Source of the DNA: an uncultured Lachnospiraceae bacterium
Lineage (GTDB): Bacteria > Bacillota > Clostridia > Lachnospirales > Lachnospiraceae
Reading direction: 5' to 3'
Assembly (NCBI GenBank): GCA_902766825.1
Contig: CACXFB010000025.1
Location: forward strand, 1-36,998
Length of the DNA: 36,998 nucleotides
Part shown: positions 34,433 to 36,998 of the stretch, in pieces
Layout: each line of letters begins with the position of its first letter
Numbering within the stretch: position 1 is the stretch's first letter
Notes under the pieces: generated by a model
Database searches by the model: none
What the model saw: only the letters and a program-made list of their open reading frames with translations
What the model was told of the DNA's origin: nothing
Program-made: the position numbers and the translations under genes

Positions 34433-36190
34433 CTATCCGATATCACTTACCTGCGTCATGTGAATCTCTTTGTAAAGAGGACACGTATCAAGCAATTCCT
34501 CATGCTTTCCGATACCGGCAATCTTACCGTCATCAAGTACAATAATCATATCTGCATTGCTGATTGAAGACGTGCGCTGCGATACGATGAAAACAGTCAT
34601 ATTTTCAAGAGCATTGATTTGTGTTCTTAACTTTGCATCTGTAGCATAATCAAGTGCTGATGAACTGTCATCAAGTATGAGAATCTGTGGCTTTCTTGCA
34701 AGCGCCCTGGCAATTGTAAGACGCTGTCTTTGTCCGCCTGAAAAATTCTTGCCACCCGCATTAACACTCGCCTCTAACTGTCCGTTCTTGCCTTCAACAA
34801 ACTCTTTTGACTGGGAAATATCAAGCCATTCCCACAACTGCCTATCAGTATTATCATCGCTTCCCCACAAAAGATTCTCTTTTATTGTTCCCGAAAACAA
34901 TACCGCTTTTTGCATTACTATTCCAACTTTTTCACGAAGCTTTTCCATGTTCCACTGCTTCACGTCCACTCCGCCGATTCTGACCGTTCCTTTTGTAGCT
35001 TTATAAAATCCCGGTATCAGATGAACAAGCGAAGTCTTTCCGCATCCTGTTCCTCCGATTATACCCACAGTCTGTCCCTTCTTAACACTAAAACTTATAT
35101 CAGATAATGCTTCATCCGATGAACCCTCATACGTCAGACAAACATTTTCAAACTCAATATATTTATCATCGTTTTCACTTTCTTTTACTTTAAATTCATC
35201 CGGATTATCTGTAGTTTCTTTTATATTCGCGCGATCCGGCAAATCATCTGTTGTAACATTAAATACTTCTTCAACTCTGTTAGCACATGCAACCGCTTTG
35301 GTTACGGTTACAATAAGATTTGCAAGCTTAATAAGCTCAACAAGAATCTGTGACATGTAGTTAATGAGAGCAATTACCTGCCCCTGAGTAAGCCTTCCGC
35401 TGTCAATATACAATGCCCCTTTATAGATAAGCACTGCAATTCCGGCATTAACTATAAGATACGTAAGCGGATTCATCAGCCCCGAAATCTTTCCGACAAA
35501 AACCTGAATTGAGCTTAATGCCTCATTATTGGCATCAAACTCATTTACCTGAATCTGCTCATTGTTAAATGCTCTGATTACTCTCACACCTGCTACATTT
35601 TCCCTTGTATTCCCCGTAAGTTCATCAAGACGCATTTGAACTTTTTTGTACAAAGGAATTGTTATCTTCATAATCACGCAGACAACTATCGTTAGCGCCG
35701 GTATGATTATGAGAAAAATGAGTGACGCTTTAACATCAATTAGAAGTGCCATTATACATGCTCCACCGACAATAAACGGTGAACGAAGCAACAGACGAAG
35801 CACCATATTGACACCGTTTTGAACCTGATTGATATCACTTGTTATTCTCGTAATTAACGTAGAAGTACCAATCCTATCAATATCTGTGAACGAAAAACTC
35901 TGAATATGCGAAAACATCTCATGTCTGAGCCTTGTAGCTACACCCACTGCCGCTTTTGCAGCAAAAAACTGCGCCGTAAGTGACGCACAAAGCCCTATTA
36001 CACCAAGGAAAATAAGCAGCAAGCCCTGCTTTAAAATATATGCCTTATTGCCTGTAGCAATTCCATTATCAACAATCGCCGCCATTACTAACGGAACAAA
36101 CAACTCAAACGTTGCCTCTAGCAACTTAAACAGCGGTGCTAAGACCGCTTCTTTTCGATAAAATTTCAATTGACCGAGTACTTTATTCAT
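34433..36190 (-). CDS. ABC exporter half-transporter, degenerate-site subunit of a heterodimer
   Basis: The 585-residue protein has an N-terminal six-helix permease (residues about 15-320), then an ATPase with Walker A GGTGCGKTSLV, signature FSGGQRQRL and Walker B LILDDSSSALD. The catalytic Glu after Walker B is replaced by Asp, a mark of the non-hydrolysing half of heterodimeric exporters such as TM287/288 or BmrCD. I use the ATG at 36190, because GGAGG lies 6 bases before it but directly abuts the ATG two codons upstream. It heads the long housekeeping run (exporter, murE, murF, priA). The 160-base gap to the divergent tRNA gene must hold its promoter; TATTAT occurs there, but no good -35 is seen. 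Confidence 0.92.
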   Translation of the reverse strand: MNKVLGQLKFYRKEAVLAPLFKLLEATFELFVPLVMAAIVDNGIATGNKAYILKQGLLLIFLGVIGLCASLTAQFFAAKAAVGVATRLRHEMFSHIQSFSFTDIDRIGTSTLITRITSDINQVQNGVNMVLRLLLRSPFIVGGACIMALLIDVKASLIFLIIIPALTIVVCVIMKITIPLYKKVQMRLDELTGNTRENVAGVRVIRAFNNEQIQVNEFDANNEALSSIQVFVGKISGLMNPLTYLIVNAGIAVLIYKGALYIDSGRLTQGQVIALINYMSQILVELIKLANLIVTVTKAVACANRVEEVFNVTTDDLPDRANIKETTDNPDEFKVKESENDDKYIEFENVCLTYEGSSDEALSDISFSVKKGQTVGIIGGTGCGKTSLVHLIPGFYKATKGTVRIGGVDVKQWNMEKLREKVGIVMQKAVLFSGTIKENLLWGSDDNTDRQLWEWLDISQSKEFVEGKNGQLEASVNAGGKNFSGGQRQRLTIARALARKPQILILDDSSSALDYATDAKLRTQINALENMTVFIVSQRTSSISNADMIIVLDDGKIAGIGKHEELLDTCPLYKEIHMTQVSDIG

Positions 36191-36283
36191 GGCCATCCTC
36201 CACGTTCTGAATATAATGAAAAATCTCTTTCAGACAAGTTAGATAATACCATTAAACACTTATAAAATCCACACAAAAAACAC

Positions 36284-36312
36284 TTGAAAAAATGTGCCAC
36301 AAACTGTATAAT
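36284..36312 (+). promoter_or_regulatory. Sigma-70 promoter of the tRNA-Thr gene
   Basis: TTGAAA (36284-36289), a 17-base spacer and a perfect TATAAT (36307-36312) lie 40 bases before the tRNA. The expected transcript start is near 36319. Confidence 0.85.
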
Positions 36313-36352
36313 ACATAATGTTCTGTTTGAACTGATTTATAAACACACAGAT

Positions 36353-36425
36353 GCTTCCGTGGCTCAGTTGGTAGAGCAATTGATTCGTAATCAATAGATC
36401 GTGGGTTCGAGTCCCATCGGGAGCT
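36353..36425 (+). tRNA. tRNA-Thr (anticodon CGT)
   Basis: The 73-base cloverleaf is complete. Acceptor arms GCTTCCG (36353-36359) and CGGGAGC (36418-36424) pair with one G-U. The D arm GGCTCAGTTGGTAGAGC is standard. The anticodon stem ATTGA/TCAAT encloses loop TTCGTAA, giving anticodon CGT, which reads ACG (Thr). The T arm is GTGGGTTCGAGTCCCAT. The 3' CCA is not encoded; the discriminator is T36425. It is the only plus-strand gene in the window, with its own promoter and terminator. No duplicated 3' end that would mark an integrated element was seen. Confidence 0.95.
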
Positions 36426-36433
36426 CGAAAAGC

Positions 36434-36468
36434 AAGTGGATAAGCAATTTTTGCTTATCCACTTTTAT
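36434..36468 (+). terminator. Intrinsic terminator of the tRNA-Thr gene
   Basis: AAGTGGATAAGCAA (36434-36447) and TTGCTTATCCACTT (36451-36464) form a perfect 14-bp stem with a 3-base loop, followed by TTATATATT on the plus strand. Confidence 0.85.
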
Positions 36469-36471
36469 ATA

Positions 36472-36777
36472 TTATTGTTCTTCATTTATCTCCTTCGCTC
36501 TTTTGATGTCATCCTGGGTAAAGCCAAGATCAATAATCGTCTCCTCACTGAATCCGCGAAGAATCATGAGACAGATTAATTATGTTCTTTCTTCTTCTCG
36601 TCCCTTTTCTATTCCTTCTTCTAGACCTTTTTCTATTCCTTTTTCCATTCCTTTTTCCATTCCCGCTTCCATTCCCGCTTCCCATGCTCTATACTTTATA
36701 TCCAAGCTTAAATTACACATATCATCAAACCTTCTTTCTGTCTCTTCTTCCATCGGTATTCCATACTCTTTTTCCAA
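36472..36777 (-). pseudogene. Rpn/PD-(D/E)XK transposase-like 3' fragment with an internal stop
   Basis: From a TTG at 36777 the frame reads EKEYGIPMEEETERRFDDM and NLSLDIKYRAWEAG, then a low-complexity GMEKG/GIEKG repeat (about residues 34-60) and EEERT, where a TAA at 36580-36582 stops it. Past the stop the same frame continues LICLMILRGF...EETIIDLGFTQDDIKRAKEINEEQ to a natural stop at 36472. Rpn-family putative transposases have this kind of Gly-Met/Ile-Glu-Lys linker and helical tail, but their N-terminal nuclease domain is missing here. The neighbouring copy at 36843-36998 has TCA (Ser) where this one has TAA, so a single C-to-A change made the stop. This is a decayed copy. Confidence 0.65.
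36485..36603 (-). repeat. Direct repeat, left copy (partner 36856-36974)
   Basis: About 119 bases match the partner at a constant offset of 371 with only about three to four differences, one of which creates the TAA in the left copy. The matching part codes for the C-terminal tail of the Rpn-like protein. Confidence 0.85.
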
Positions 36778-36842
36778 ATTGATGTCTTAACTTTTGTATT
36801 AATCGTTATATTCCTCCTTAAAACATTATTCTAATTAAAACT

Positions 36843-36998
36843 TTACTGCTCTTTGTTTATCTCCTTCGCTCTTTTGATGTCATCCTGGGTAAAGCCAAGA
36901 TCAATAATCGTCTCCTCTCTGAATCCGCGAAGAATCATGAGACAGATTAATGATGTTCTCTCTTCTTCTCGTCCTTGTTCTATTCCTTTTTCTATTCC
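36843..36998 (-). CDS. Rpn/PD-(D/E)XK transposase-like protein, C-terminal 51 residues (runs off right edge)
   Basis: The frame is open from the window edge and reads GIEKGIEQGREEERTSLICL followed by MILRGFREETIIDLGFTQDD and IKRAKEINKEQ, ending at TAA (36843-36845). This is the C-terminal linker and tail of the family of putative transposases with a PD-(D/E)XK nuclease domain, which act in recombination-linked DNA cleavage; that domain would lie beyond the right edge. It is nearly identical over about 119 bases to the decayed copy 371 bases to its left. Whether the full gene is intact cannot be seen. Confidence 0.65.
   Translation of the reverse strand, partial: GIEKGIEQGREEERTSLICLMILRGFREETIIDLGFTQDDIKRAKEINKEQ
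36856..36974 (-). repeat. Direct repeat, right copy (partner 36485-36603)
   Basis: This is the intact coding version of the repeat pair, lying within the partial Rpn-like gene. The two copies are in the same orientation, so recombination between them would delete the 371 bases between. Confidence 0.85.

Noticed and set aside
36353..36425. tRNA-Thr as an integration site
   Set aside because: I saw no second copy of the tRNA 3' end elsewhere in the window, and no integrase gene.
36401..36790. Plus-strand frame with repeated IPFSIP/IPASIP units
   Set aside because: It is the antisense of the Glu-Lys-Gly linker in the Rpn-like remnant and overlaps the tRNA and its terminator.

Overview
The window looks like a chromosome segment from a low-GC Gram-positive anaerobe, most likely a Lachnospiraceae-type Clostridium. 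This rests on the gene order of the right half (priA-def-fmt-rsmB-rlmN-prpC-prkC-rsgA-rpe-thiN, typical of Firmicutes), AGGAGG-type ribosome binding sites, a PASTA-domain serine/threonine kinase and an m-DAP-type MurE. Almost every gene is on the minus strand, so transcription runs right to left. The taxonomic call is an inference.

Positions 1-11,000 form a very AT-rich defence island. A BREX cluster occupies the left edge: a small XRE-type regulator, brxA, brxB and the first 640 codons of brxC, which runs off the window. The remaining BREX genes (methyltransferase, PglZ-type phosphatase, Lon-like protease in type 1 systems) would lie beyond position 1. Upstream of it is a two-gene unit: a large STAND NTPase with an N-terminal PD-(D/E)XK-like nuclease and a C-terminal helical-repeat region (Avs-like), followed 49 bases later by an SF1 (Upf1-like) helicase with a C-terminal nuclease-like domain. 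Both genes are split by a frameshift at a homopolymer of seven (A7 at 6128-6134, C7 at 8038-8044). Each is restored by a simple change in tract length. Slippage, decay and base-calling error are all possible.

Positions 11,000-17,150 are a mosaic of accessory genes. They include the tail of a surface-protein gene, an AAA/DUF4143 ATPase that lost its Walker A end, a three-gene module around a DUF3990 (ADP-ribosyltransferase-like) protein, a protein with a possible ribosomal L7/L12 C-terminal-like domain beside a second non-canonical peptide deformylase, an unrecognised conserved-looking helical protein, and a complete AAA/DUF4143 ATPase. The last has four 33-bp-period direct repeats placed just upstream of its likely promoter.

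Positions 17,150-36,190 are housekeeping: a flavin reductase, then a compact run from a heterodimeric ABC exporter through murE, murF, priA, def, fmt, rsmB, rlmN, prpC, prkC, rsgA, rpe and thiN. These genes link peptidoglycan precursor synthesis, replication restart, N-formyl-Met handling, rRNA methylation, ribosome maturation and cell-wall-sensing Ser/Thr phosphorylation. The rsgA gene carries an in-frame palindromic insertion near its 5' end.

The right edge has a plus-strand tRNA-Thr(CGT) with a near-consensus promoter and a strong terminator. It is followed by two near-identical 3' ends of a Rpn/PD-(D/E)XK-transposase-like gene on the minus strand, one of them interrupted by a stop codon.
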